Origin: Motacilla alba alba
Taxonomy: Eukaryota; Chordata; Aves; Passeriformes; Motacillidae
Length of the DNA stretch: 64,000 nt
NCBI RefSeq assembly: GCF_015832195.1
Contig: NC_052017.1
Coordinates: 47,383,652 to 47,447,651, forward strand
Direction: 5' to 3'
A model generated the notes under the pieces. The model was not told the origin of the DNA, did no database searches, and saw nothing but the letters and a program-made list of their open reading frames with translations. This document shows positions 23,799-33,600 of the stretch, in pieces; within the stretch, counting starts at the first letter, position 1; each line of letters begins with the position of its first letter. The position numbers and the translations under genes are program-made.

Positions 23799-24668
23799 AT
23801 GAGGATGGTTAACAGCTGCATAACCCAAAAGAACCATTCCTCCAATGACACAGTGCTGGACTCCTCAGAAAAACTCCATGCTGTTCTGATATTCCTGTAC
23901 ATCATCAACCTGGCTGGCGGCACCCTCGGGGTCATCATGATGTCCCAGCAGTTGTTTCAAAGGAGATCACAGTCTGTGATGACCATCATGATCATCAGCC
24001 TCCTGGTGCTGCACAGCTTCATGCTCCTCAGCATCCCCTTCCGCCTCAGCTACTACATTTTGGGGGAGTGGAAATTCGGGAGGTTCGCCTGCAGGCTGGC
24101 AAGCGCCATCATCTACCTGCACATGTACGCCACCTTCGCCTTTTACGTGGCCATCATCATAGCGCGCCTCCTGCGCCTGGAGTTTCGGAAGTGCTACACG
24201 GCCACCTGGGCGGGGGCTGTCTGGCTGCTGGGAGCGCTGGTGGTCACGCCTGTTCTCCTCTCCTACTATGGCACCTCGAAGACATACCGGCCCTGCGAGT
24301 GTTTCCAGTTCCACAGGGAGCTGCAGGAGGCTCACATGGTGATCGCAAACTACTGCCTGGTTGGGATTTTGGTGGCAGCGTGTGCTGTGCTCACCGGAAT
24401 CCAGCTGACTGTGATCTACAGAGTAGCCATGAAATACTGGCCTGACATTAACTCTCACGTGGAATTCAGGGCTCAGGCAAAGAGTTTCTTCTTCATCTTG
24501 GTAACATTAGTCTGCTTTATGCCTCATCATGTATTCAGAGTATATTACATCCAAAACTACGACCTTGACAAAGATCATAAACTACTCCTATACAATGAGG
24601 TTTTTTTAGCTTTAACAACAATGTGCTGCCTGGATATGTTGTGCTTCATAGCAGGAATAGCACACTGA
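23799..24668 (+). CDS. GPR141-like orphan class A GPCR (tandem paralogue of GPR141)
   Basis: Predicted 289-residue seven-helix receptor, clearly homologous to the GPR141 gene at 3865-4809. Shared features include the helix-1 LAGG, helix-2 VHS/LHS...PFRL.YY, LHMY in helix 3, CFxFHxEL in loop 2, EFxAQ.K before helix 6, HxFRxYYIQ after it, and YNEVFL at helix 7. NHS and NDT glycosylation sites lie in a short N-terminus. C98 and loop-2 cysteines C166 and C168 are present. The DRY position reads A122-R123-L124. The second intracellular loop is about eight residues shorter than in GPR141, and the protein stops at IAGIAH directly after helix 7, so it lacks the usual cytoplasmic tail. An acceptor AG ends at 23777, and the first ATG after it is at 23799, with another at 23805. 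The frame is intact with no stops, so I treat it as a gene and not a pseudogene. Ligand and G-protein coupling are unknown. Confidence 0.9.
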   Translation: MRMVNSCITQKNHSSNDTVLDSSEKLHAVLIFLYIINLAGGTLGVIMMSQQLFQRRSQSVMTIMIISLLVLHSFMLLSIPFRLSYYILGEWKFGRFACRLASAIIYLHMYATFAFYVAIIIARLLRLEFRKCYTATWAGAVWLLGALVVTPVLLSYYGTSKTYRPCECFQFHRELQEAHMVIANYCLVGILVAACAVLTGIQLTVIYRVAMKYWPDINSHVEFRAQAKSFFFILVTLVCFMPHHVFRVYYIQNYDLDKDHKLLLYNEVFLALTTMCCLDMLCFIAGIAH

Positions 24669-24723
24669 ACTGTGAGCTACCAGGAAGTCCAGCTGCAGTG
24701 TGTCAATACCGGCTTTTGAGAGA

Positions 24724-24729
24724 AATAAA
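24724..24729 (+). promoter_or_regulatory. Poly(A) signal of the GPR141-like gene
   Basis: AATAAA 56 bases after the TGA stop, followed by GT/T-rich sequence. This suggests a very short 3' UTR. Read directly from the sequence; use of the site is inferred. Confidence 0.6.
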
Positions 24730-24730
24730 A

Positions 24731-25176
24731 CTGTGATGGGATTTTCTTGAGCTAGGAAGACTGGTGAGTTTATGGCATGCCTCATGGTCTGCAGCATTGT
24801 TTGGCTTTTGCAGGCCAGTAAGATTCCTCTTTCACAAGCTACTCTTTTTTATATTCTCTCTGGAATGTAGACACACTTGAGTCTTACTCTAGTCTTGACC
24901 TAAGAGTCATGCCCTGAAGCTTCATTAAGATTTTCCTTAGCTGTCCTTCTCTAGCAATTACAGCACAAGTATCCATTCCTTTGTTTTTTTTTCCTCAAAG
25001 TGTCTCAGTAACCACAATCCATTGTGGCCAATAAGTACTCTCCTCTGAAGGTCTATCTTCTTCTGGCAATTATGATACTGAAGGGAAGAACTGGAAAAAA
25101 GAAATTCTTTTACAGGATATTTGTACTAGTGATTTTAGATAGCAAGGACATAAACTCTACTCAAATGAGAAGCATT
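24731..25176. other. Spacer after the second receptor
   Basis: AT-rich with a T-run near 24983-24992. No exon, RNA gene or repeat recognised. Confidence 0.4.
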
Positions 25177-25241
25177 CACAGAATCATAGAGTGGGTCAGA
25201 TTGGAAGAGACCACAGTGGGTCATCTGGTCCAGCCTTCCTT
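25177..25241 (-). mobile_element. Short CR1 LINE 3' tip
   Basis: Only the terminal 65 bp of a reversed CR1: 'cacagaatcatagagtgggt', then 'ttggaagagaccacagtggg' and 'catctggtccagcc'. This is a severely 5'-truncated insertion. Confidence 0.8.
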
Positions 25242-28200
25242 TGTGTAATTTATACAAAGTATATATTAAATTAAATTATGTGAAAGCTAATCATTATCAC
25301 AACTTCATCTTTACTTGTGCCATTCCAAATCCAAAAGGAGCTCTGAATTGTGATAATTATGTATTTAGAGTGAATGAGAGCAGAACAGGATTCAAAACTT
25401 CTGCCTTATGTCACTCTCCCATTAGGACTGGATCTGTTATCTCTTAGATCCGTTGTAGCCAAAAAAGTTGCTGTTCTTCCATAACTGGATCTGGAATTCA
25501 GTTGAGGGGAAGGATCAGACCCTCTCCAGGACAGGGAAAGACTTTATTAGCCTTCAAAAACCTTTGATGTCCAGTCACTTTCAGTTGTCTGTTGATTTTG
25601 TTATCAGATGCCGTATTTTTTCCATTTACGCACATAACAGAACAGAACCAAAACAAACTTACTGAACAGTGCTTAATCAGTTCTGCATATGCTTGTGTAT
25701 GTGTATACAAACTTGTTCTGAAGTATATCTTTTCTCCATTAGATAGATTATATTCTGTGGGAATCACATCTGTTTTGGGAATCTCTGTTTTATCTTCATG
25801 ATTTAAAAGTTCTTTTTAATGATTCATTCTTCCTGCTCTGCTCAGTGCAGAAGGTCTCTAACCCCTCTGTTGAAGGCCCCACAGCCATTTGCTGCATCCC
25901 AGCAGCTTGAGGCCAGATTTCTCCCCCCCTTCAGACTCCTAGGAGTCACACAAGGCTACACTTCCTCCTTCACAGCCCTATAAGTTCCCATAATGTTTAG
26001 TCTGGCAATCTTTGCTACAGAAAGTGCTAAGATCCCTGGATTCAAACAGATTAAAGCTTGATTTGGGAGGATAATAAAGTACACTTACAAAGTAATGCTA
26101 CTAATACCTCAGATTGATGATATTTCTTTGAATGAAAAAACTTAACACCTACTCTGTCAATCCTGAATGAATGTTTTTACCTTTACATTTCCATAAAAAA
26201 ACTTTGTTGAAAACTCCTACGGTTTCAGGTTCCTTTCTGCCTCTTTCAAAAAGTTAAGGTGTCCAGGGTCCAGCAGCAAGTCCTAAAATCTGAAAATCCT
26301 GGTCTGATGGCTTCCTCTGGAGTTACCATGCCCACTCCTATTCAAAAAAAATAGTTTGATCAGCCCATGATTTTCAAAGGCAGCAGGTAGACCTAGAGTT
26401 TAGTATCACAGAGATGAAGTAGAAAGGGAGAGATTTTAAAGTTGGATCTACCAAAGCCTTTAGAAAAACTGGAAAAGTTGCAGGTGGTGTAACAAGTACA
26501 CTGTTTTTCCCTTACTGTACTCCTGGGGCTAAATAAAAAAATTGTTCCTTGAAGAAATGTCCTGCGTGGCTGCCTGTTCTCACTGACCAATGTTCCCAAG
26601 GTGACCTGCCTGGTAAAGATCAGAGTCTTCTGACCTTGCTGGTGAGTCTGCTGGTGATCTATCTGTCCACCATAATGACATGCAGCTGTGGGGGAGAAAA
26701 AGGAAAATTACATGCATGTCCTCAGCCATTCAACCAATCATGTCTTGATAGCCTTGCCTGTGTATTGCCTGACATTTTTTACCTTGCTGAAATGACCCTG
26801 GCCCACTGACTTGACTTTCTGGTGTGATGCTGAAGCTGTGTTGCCCATCACAGCCATCTGGTAGCCACTGGCTGCTGGCTGGCACTGGGCCTGCTCTGCT
26901 TGCCCTGCCTGGGTGCCATGGGGCTGCATGCACCAGCACCAACTCTGGGTGGGATGGAGTGAACTTGCACAGCGCCAAGGCTTTCTCTCGTTCCCACTCT
27001 GCCCCACAGTGGGTAGGCTGTGGGGCTATCCTAATTCAGAGGATAATGGATTAGGCATTGATCTCAGTGTTGCTACATCAAAGACTCACATTAAAGTAAT
27101 GGAGAGAAGCTCTATTCAATACCCAGTCCCCTGCTGAGATCTTTAAATGCACTTTAAAAACAGGTTAAAATAAAAAATGATCACTCTTCAGAAGGATGGT
27201 CTGAGAAATAAATTCTGCAAGGACAATAATATTGAGCTCAGATTGTAGGGTACTATTCCTTACTATGAATTATATAATGACATCCCCTGGAAAACAGTTA
27301 AAAATGTTGATTTTAATGCCGTTTGCAGGACCCAAATAATTCTAGAGATAATTATAGACATTAATAATTGCTTTCACATCAAAGGATCATGTAAAATTGT
27401 AAGCCATTTAGTCACCCCATTCATTTTTAATGTTATCCAATGAAGACTGGGAAAATCCTCAGACATTCTGGAGCAAAGAATTTCAAACTGCTAAGCGTAT
27501 CCTCCGTTGTTGTTCTCTGCATGAAGTTCTGCATAAACAGAGCAGGCAAACAGACCAAAAGCAAAATTCCATTTGTATCCCCAACTTCCTGAGTTAGTTT
27601 GATGGAAAGCTATAGGTGGTTCTTACCACACAAAGGACTGTGCTCACTGCTGTCGCAGCTACACCGCTGCTACAGGTGGCCTGTTCTCACCTAACTTGAT
27701 CATATCCTTCTCAACAGTGCAGAGGGTGATGCACAAGAAACATCTTTACTTTTAATTCATAGCTTCCTTTTGATTAATTTGTTCTCACAGAGCATTGATG
27801 GCATTGTCAGATTGACATGCCCCTCTGCAAACAAGAAGAAGGAACAGATGCATTAGGAGGAAACAAAGGCACACTCCCACTCCCCTTTTATTGCTTCTTC
27901 TTCCCTCAAGTAATGACACCCTTCCTACTAACAGATACTGTCATAACTATCTCTCTCTTTTTTTTTTTTTTAATCTGTGTCAACCCTAAACAGAAAAACA
28001 CAGTACAGTCCTTGACTTTTGTCACATACATTCCAATGAGGAGCTTTGAGTGCCACCATGAGCCACGGAGTAGCTATTTGGCATACAGAGCAGAACTACA
28101 TGTGGGTTAAAATTAAGAAAGAAATTGAAAATTGCTTTATCCATAAGCACATGGGCGAAAACATTGCAGAAAAGCTACAGGAGGGCAGCACTTTTTGCAA

Positions 28201-28376
28201 TGTTTGTTGCACAGAGAATTAATACCAGAAAAAACTCAACCCAGAGAAATCATGAAAACAATAACTTTTAAAAAAAACAAACCTACAAAAGACCACCAAA
28301 AAAACCCCAACAATTTCTTCATGCCCTCTTTACTTCACTGTTTTCAGCTGCCAATGAGGAGCCACATACTAAATCC

Positions 28377-28994
28377 ATGATAAGCCAAGACCATATGTTG
28401 TCACACAAAGCGGGTCACAGAAATTGTACAGAAACATCTTGTCCATCAGCCAACAATTTTCTGATTAGACTGACAATCAGAGAACAAGAGCCATCGCTCA
28501 GGAAGAGGATGCTGATCTTGTACTTGATGAAAGAGTTGCAGCTTCTGACTCTCTTGGGACTGAGACTGCATCCCTGCCTGCAGGAGCTCTTCTGCTTCAA
28601 GGAGATGTATACAATCATTTATGGAAAACCACACAGGAGCACCGAGGTACACATAGAAACACACGAGCAGATTTGCACACAGAAGAAGAGGGGAAGTCTG
28701 GGCTCCAGAGGAAGTAATTTTCTTTCTGACAAGGAAAGACATGATGAGGGTTCTCAGTGCCTCAATGTTAGCAAAAGAGTAGTGCTAGCAACAGCTGTCT
28801 GCTTTTATGTCCTGGAAGGCAAGGACAGAGATGATGAATGTGTCAGAGGAAGGAAGGCTGCAGGAGATAGACTAAAAGACATTGACTTGCATGATGATTC
28901 TTTCATCCATGAATTCTCACAAATATTTGGAAAGACTGATCTGTGCTTCCTAATACACTGCATACTGCTGCATAGAACACCTTGTAAGTTCTAA
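28377..28994 (+). other. Unrecognised 205-codon ORF, coding status doubtful
   Basis: The longest open frame in the window apart from the receptors: 205 codons, charged C-terminal half (GKDRDDECVRGRKAAGDRLKD). It has no signal peptide, transmembrane helix or motif I can assign. The opposite strand is also open over 28446-28742, and that frame contains a hydrophobic stretch (SPLLLCANLLVCFYVYLG). Openness on both strands usually reflects composition, but a decayed retrocopy on either strand is possible. Confidence 0.18.
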
Positions 28995-29030
28995 AACTCC
29001 ATGGAAATAAATTGCATTAATCTATTGAGC

Positions 29031-29052
29031 AACAACAACAACAACAACAACA
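29031..29052 (+). repeat. (ACA)n microsatellite with A tail
   Basis: Seven uninterrupted AAC/ACA trinucleotides followed by a run of nine A. Simple repeat. Confidence 0.9.
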
Positions 29053-29987
29053 AAAAAAAAACTATAAAAAGGTAGAACCTTTCTATGATATTAAAAACAC
29101 CATAAAATACATGCTATCTTATTTTCATACTCTGCTTGGCAGAAGTGTCAAACCCAGTGATGTATCTTACACACCACAATTTACTCAAAGATGTGATAAA
29201 AAATGCTTCAGACATATTTTTTAATAAATCCACTTCCTGTAGAAATTCTTCCTCTCTCACTTCCATATCCTCTGTCTGTGGAAACCCCCTTTGAAATGTT
29301 GCAATATGGAAGCCAGTGGGTGAAAAATCTTCCTACTGGAAAAAAAAGCTGGAAGGGGACTTTTCACAAGCTCCACATTTTGTTTTTCCATTTGCATTAT
29401 CATTCCAGCCCCCTTTCCAAAACTTAACCTAAGCAGGTGACTGCTCGTGTATCCTGGATGGAGCAAATGAAGAAACAAATTTGGAAAGAGGCTTTTCCTC
29501 AATGAGGAACACCAAGATGACTCATGGGCTTATCTCCTGCTCCTGGTGTCTCTTTCAGTGTCCTGACTCTCCTGTGAAAGCACTAAATGTCAGGGCACAG
29601 GCTGATGACGCCTGTCCCATAAACGAGGCTGTGCAAGTCACCAGGAACTTCCCTGCTTTAGCTACTGCTACTTTCTACAGTCACACTAAAAACATTCCTA
29701 TCTGTAAGAAGATACTTTTCTTTCCCCCTAGCCCACAGAACCTTTCAAAGGAGAAATAAATTTTCAGACAAATGGCATGTGAAAACTGCCAGTCTTTTTC
29801 ATCTCAAATTTCCCCCTTCCTCATATATTTTACCCGCTAACTCCCTGAGAAGAGTAACATCAGCAGAAGTTACTAATGGACTAGTTATAACCTTTTAAAA
29901 TTTTAGGCAGATGAAGGAAATATATCTGTGCCACCTATGTTCCACTTTTTGCTTTATAACAGATGATCATATCTAATGACTTACTCT

Positions 29988-30005
29988 GTGTGTGTGTGTG
30001 TGTGT
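29988..30005 (+). repeat. (TG)n microsatellite at LTR border
   Basis: Nine TG dinucleotides merging into the outer TG of the neighbouring LTR, which makes the exact LTR border ambiguous by a few bases. Confidence 0.85.
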
Positions 30006-30605
30006 AGTTTAGCCCCAGCTGGCAACCGAGTACCACACAGCTGCTTACTCACCTTCCTCCCCTTCTCTCCTCGTGGGATGGGGAGGTGAATTAGAAAAAA
30101 GGCAAAACTTTGGTGGGTTGGGATAAACACAGTTTAATAATTAAAGTAAAATATAATAATGTTAATAATAATACTAAATATGATTATAAAAATAATAATT
30201 TTGATGAAAAGGGGAGAGAGAGAGAGAGATAAAACCCAAGAAAAACAAGTGATGCACAACAAAATTGCTCACCACCTGCTGATCAGTGCCCAGCCTGTCC
30301 CCCAGCAGCAATCAGAGGGCTTCCAGCCAGCTCTCTCCGGTTTATGTACATACTGAGTATGGTTGTCTGTGCTGTGGAATGTCCCTTTGGCCAGTTCAGG
30401 CCAGCTGTCCTGGCCACGCTCCCTCACATCTTCTTGTGCACCTGGCAGAGAATGAGACACTAAGCAGTCCTTGACTTAGGGTAAGCACTACTCAGCAACA
30501 CCCAAAACAACAGTGTGTTATCATTATTTTCATCCTAAATTCAAAACAAAGCACTGCATTAGCTACTAAGAAGGAAATTAAACCTATCCCCACTGAAAAC
30601 ATGGA
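30001..30605 (-). mobile_element. Solo LTR of an avian endogenous retrovirus, reverse orientation
   Basis: About 600 bp of the same LTR family as 15121-15640 but inverted. The left end 'gtttagccccagctggcaac' corresponds to the LTR 3' end. The segment 30370-30420 ('gaatgtccctttggccagtt', 'caggccagctgtcctggcca') is the reverse complement of the centre of the other copy. The right end 'aacctatccccactgaaaac' corresponds to the LTR 5' end. An A/T- and (GA)n-rich stretch at 30135-30229 has expanded inside it. No retroviral gene flanks it, so it is a solo LTR with no coding capacity. Confidence 0.85.
30150..30229 (+). repeat. (AAT)n/(GA)n low-complexity tract inside the LTR
   Basis: AAT-type triplets followed by eight GA dinucleotides at 30214-30229. 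It probably grew from an A-rich part of the LTR. Confidence 0.75.
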
Positions 30606-33600
30606 TTTAGCATGTTTTTCTTCAGAATACCTGAATGAAGAGCCCTTTGAAAGTAGGTCTTATCCCCTTTAAAGATTAGTGGTTTGGTATCATATGGCAC
30701 ATTGTTCATCTTTTCATTGTGTGTTTTCCTTTCCTTCTCATCTGTTTGGTGAAATACTGTTTTTGTTTTTGTTTTTTTTTTTTGTTTCTGGGTGGGAAAA
30801 CTAACTTACTGAGCACCAGAAAGTTCAGTGTGATTTTTTCCTGGTTTCTAGACTTGAGCGAGCCTGTTACTGATTACCCTAATGCTTGGCTTATTTGATT
30901 TGTCGCCAACCAAGTTCTGGCAGGAGGAAGCTGGAGAGTATAAAGTTTGAGAACCATTGCCTTAAACCAAAGTTACAGTGTGATTACAATCACTTTTCAG
31001 ATTTATACAGCTTTAAAGCTTATTTGATTAACAAAAGCTCTTACTCAACCTGGTGTCTGCCCACAGATGTGTCATCTGCAGTTTAAGAAGGTTCCTACCA
31101 TTCAACCATCTCAACTCAAAAGCTTTGTTCTTAAATCCATATTGTATACATGGAATTGGACATTGCCCTCTGACTCACAAGACAATCTTTGTGCCAAATA
31201 GGGGTTTTTGGTTGAAATAGCTGAACAGTCTTGATGGTGGATCCCTCTGATAGGAGGAATAAATATGAGAATAATTTACAAAATAACAGCAATATCTCCA
31301 TGTGAAGCATTAGAGCAAGATTAGAATCACATAGAGGAAGGAACTATTAGAAGTCTGAAAAATTGAGACAACAAAAACAACAAAATCTTAGGTTTTACAG
31401 AAGAGAAACAGTTCAGTTTTAAAAGTTAGGCCATTAAAATTCAAGGTGAAACAATGAAAGGGAGAATGGGAAAGGAAGGAATAGTGTAACTCATAGCTAT
31501 CTACTTGTTTATTATTTAAAATTATGAAGAAGTTAAGAGAGAGCAAGAGAGAAATAGATAAAAAGCCAAAAAAAAAGAAAAAAAAGAAAAGAAGCAGCTT
31601 AAAATGTGTCTCTGAAGTATGCTAACAAAATTTGAGGGACCAAAAATAGACAACAATTGCTACCTGACAAACAGAGGTGGCTGAAAGATGAAATGCGAGG
31701 GACATATTAAAGACATTTTTAGGAGAGTCTTGGTAGAACAAAATCATGGATTGCCCTTGCAGGAGTGGGATTGCCCTCTGAAATCACCACTGAAATCAGA
31801 ATATCTCTATTTTTAAGTATAAGGATAACAAATTCCATTCGTTTTCTTCTAGAATTTTTCTCCTATGAACACTCACAGAGCTTGAAAAGGAATTCAATTA
31901 AAAAGGAATGCTCTCCTCTCATTATCAGATGGAATAAAATCTTTTTAATCAGATCTTGTCTGATCAGACGGAATAATAATCTAATAAGAAAGCAATACAT
32001 TCTCTACACCTACTTCTGCAGTGGTGAGCTCCTCATGAAATTGCTCCTGGGAAAAAGCTGTCAGCTCACCTTTGTTCCTGCACACCCACACTCCCTGAGC
32101 CAGCAGGGATCTGATCAAAGCATCCCAGGTTTTCTGCCAGCAGGTAATAGACACTGAACAGTCTCCATGTGCTGATGTTTCCCTGAGCAGTTGCCTCCAG
32201 ATAAGGCTACAGCTGAGATGGCATGGAAGCACTTCCACCCCAGCAGCATCACTGTAATCCAGATGTGGAGCACAGTCCTGTGCCTGGGATACCTCCGCCT
32301 CGGGGGGATTGTGGTGCAGGAACAACTTGAGGAGCCAGGGAGGAGTAAGGAGGTGGTCTGATTCAAGCACCTAATAGGTACTGGTTGTGCCAGTCATCAG
32401 GCTGTAAAGCCACGATCTTTGGACTTTAGAAACACTCTTCTGCCACATAGCTAGGTAAGCTAGAGCTTGGTGTGTTTTGCTGAGTTTTTAAGTTAGAAGA
32501 GAGTCCACAGGGCATCCTACTTATAAAATCTACACACAGCTGCAATCCAGCAAATTTTGGATCATTGGCTCCACCTGTAAAACCATAATAAAATATTCCC
32601 CGTTCCTTCCTGCTAAGGATAAGCCCCTGCCTTTGTTTTCTGGTGAGCAATATCCTTGCAGTAGGAGCATTTCACGAGGTGCTGCCAGCTGGCCAGTGGA
32701 ACATAGCTGGGCATGTGTTCCTGGGAGGGAGGGCAGTAGGAATATGGATGTATAAGCAGCTAGCAGAACCAACAAAGCACACTTTTGGAGTAATAAATGA
32801 GATGGATTCTAGCCAGTCAGAAAAATATGTGAAGGCATATAAAAAAATATGGTAAGACTTCAAGAAGTAGAAATATACTCTTAATCCCTGTGGGAGCCTG
32901 AGAAACCCTTTCTACGAAGATTTAGAAGAAGCACTGGCAGAATATCTCAAATAGACCTGACAGTGATGCAAGCACCCAGTCTGACAATCATTAAGACTCC
33001 ACGTTAGCTGCTCTGGGGAATGCCTTCTGAAATCTGTATTAGCTTTCAGAGAAAAGAACTCATTAACCTTGAAACTGAAGTGTAAGTGTGCCACATCACA
33101 ATACCATGAAAACATCCTTCCACTCTGATTTATTGCTCTTAAAGGGGCTATGCTACTACATGTCCTCAGATAAACCAGTGGGCACCATGAAATTGCACAG
33201 AAAAATAATTTTCAGGACTCTTAAAGGAATTAAAAGTGGAGACTTCTTTAATTTCACTTATCCCCATCCATCAGAGCTGCAGGGAACTCCTCCTCTTCTC
33301 TTGCCAAACTCTCTTGTGTTGTGTAACAGCATTACGAGAGTAGTTTTTTTCCAAATGATATTGAGGAAGACGAACTCTATTAGGTATGGATGTGTGCAGC
33401 ACTGCTATCACAGTGCTCTGCCTTGCACAGCTCTAGGCTGGCTCAGTATGAACCAAAGCCCAAGCAGTTCTAGCTGCATGATTGTTCTGTTCCAGCAATG
33501 GGAAGAAGTGACAAGGAATGATCCATCCCCTATTCTGATGTGCTTAGTTTTTCCTGTTTAATGTTTAGATCTCCTCTTCCTGTCCATCAAAATTCCAGGA

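Larger units (their letters stand above)
25242..30000. other. Intergenic spacer
   Basis: Nothing clearly genic. 26540-27060 is somewhat GC-rich with overlapping open frames on both strands that match nothing I know. 27300-27440 is TAAT-rich and looks more constrained than its flanks. A T-run lies at 27957-27972, and 28377-28994 holds a long unassigned ORF listed separately. Confidence 0.4.

Noticed and set aside
23967..24458. 163-codon minus-strand ORF and 125-codon plus-strand ORF inside the second receptor
   Set aside because: Both are shadows of the GC-rich coding exon in other frames. Their composition (His/Asp/Gln-rich) is the expected complement of hydrophobic codons.
15121..30605. A single full-length endogenous retrovirus spanning the two LTRs
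   Set aside because: The LTRs are in opposite orientation, 14 kb apart, and the DNA between them holds a host receptor gene and no gag, pol or env remnants.
33088..33561. 157-codon ORF in the large spacer
   Set aside because: No family resemblance and no exon borders. Its internal text reads like random low-GC spacer.
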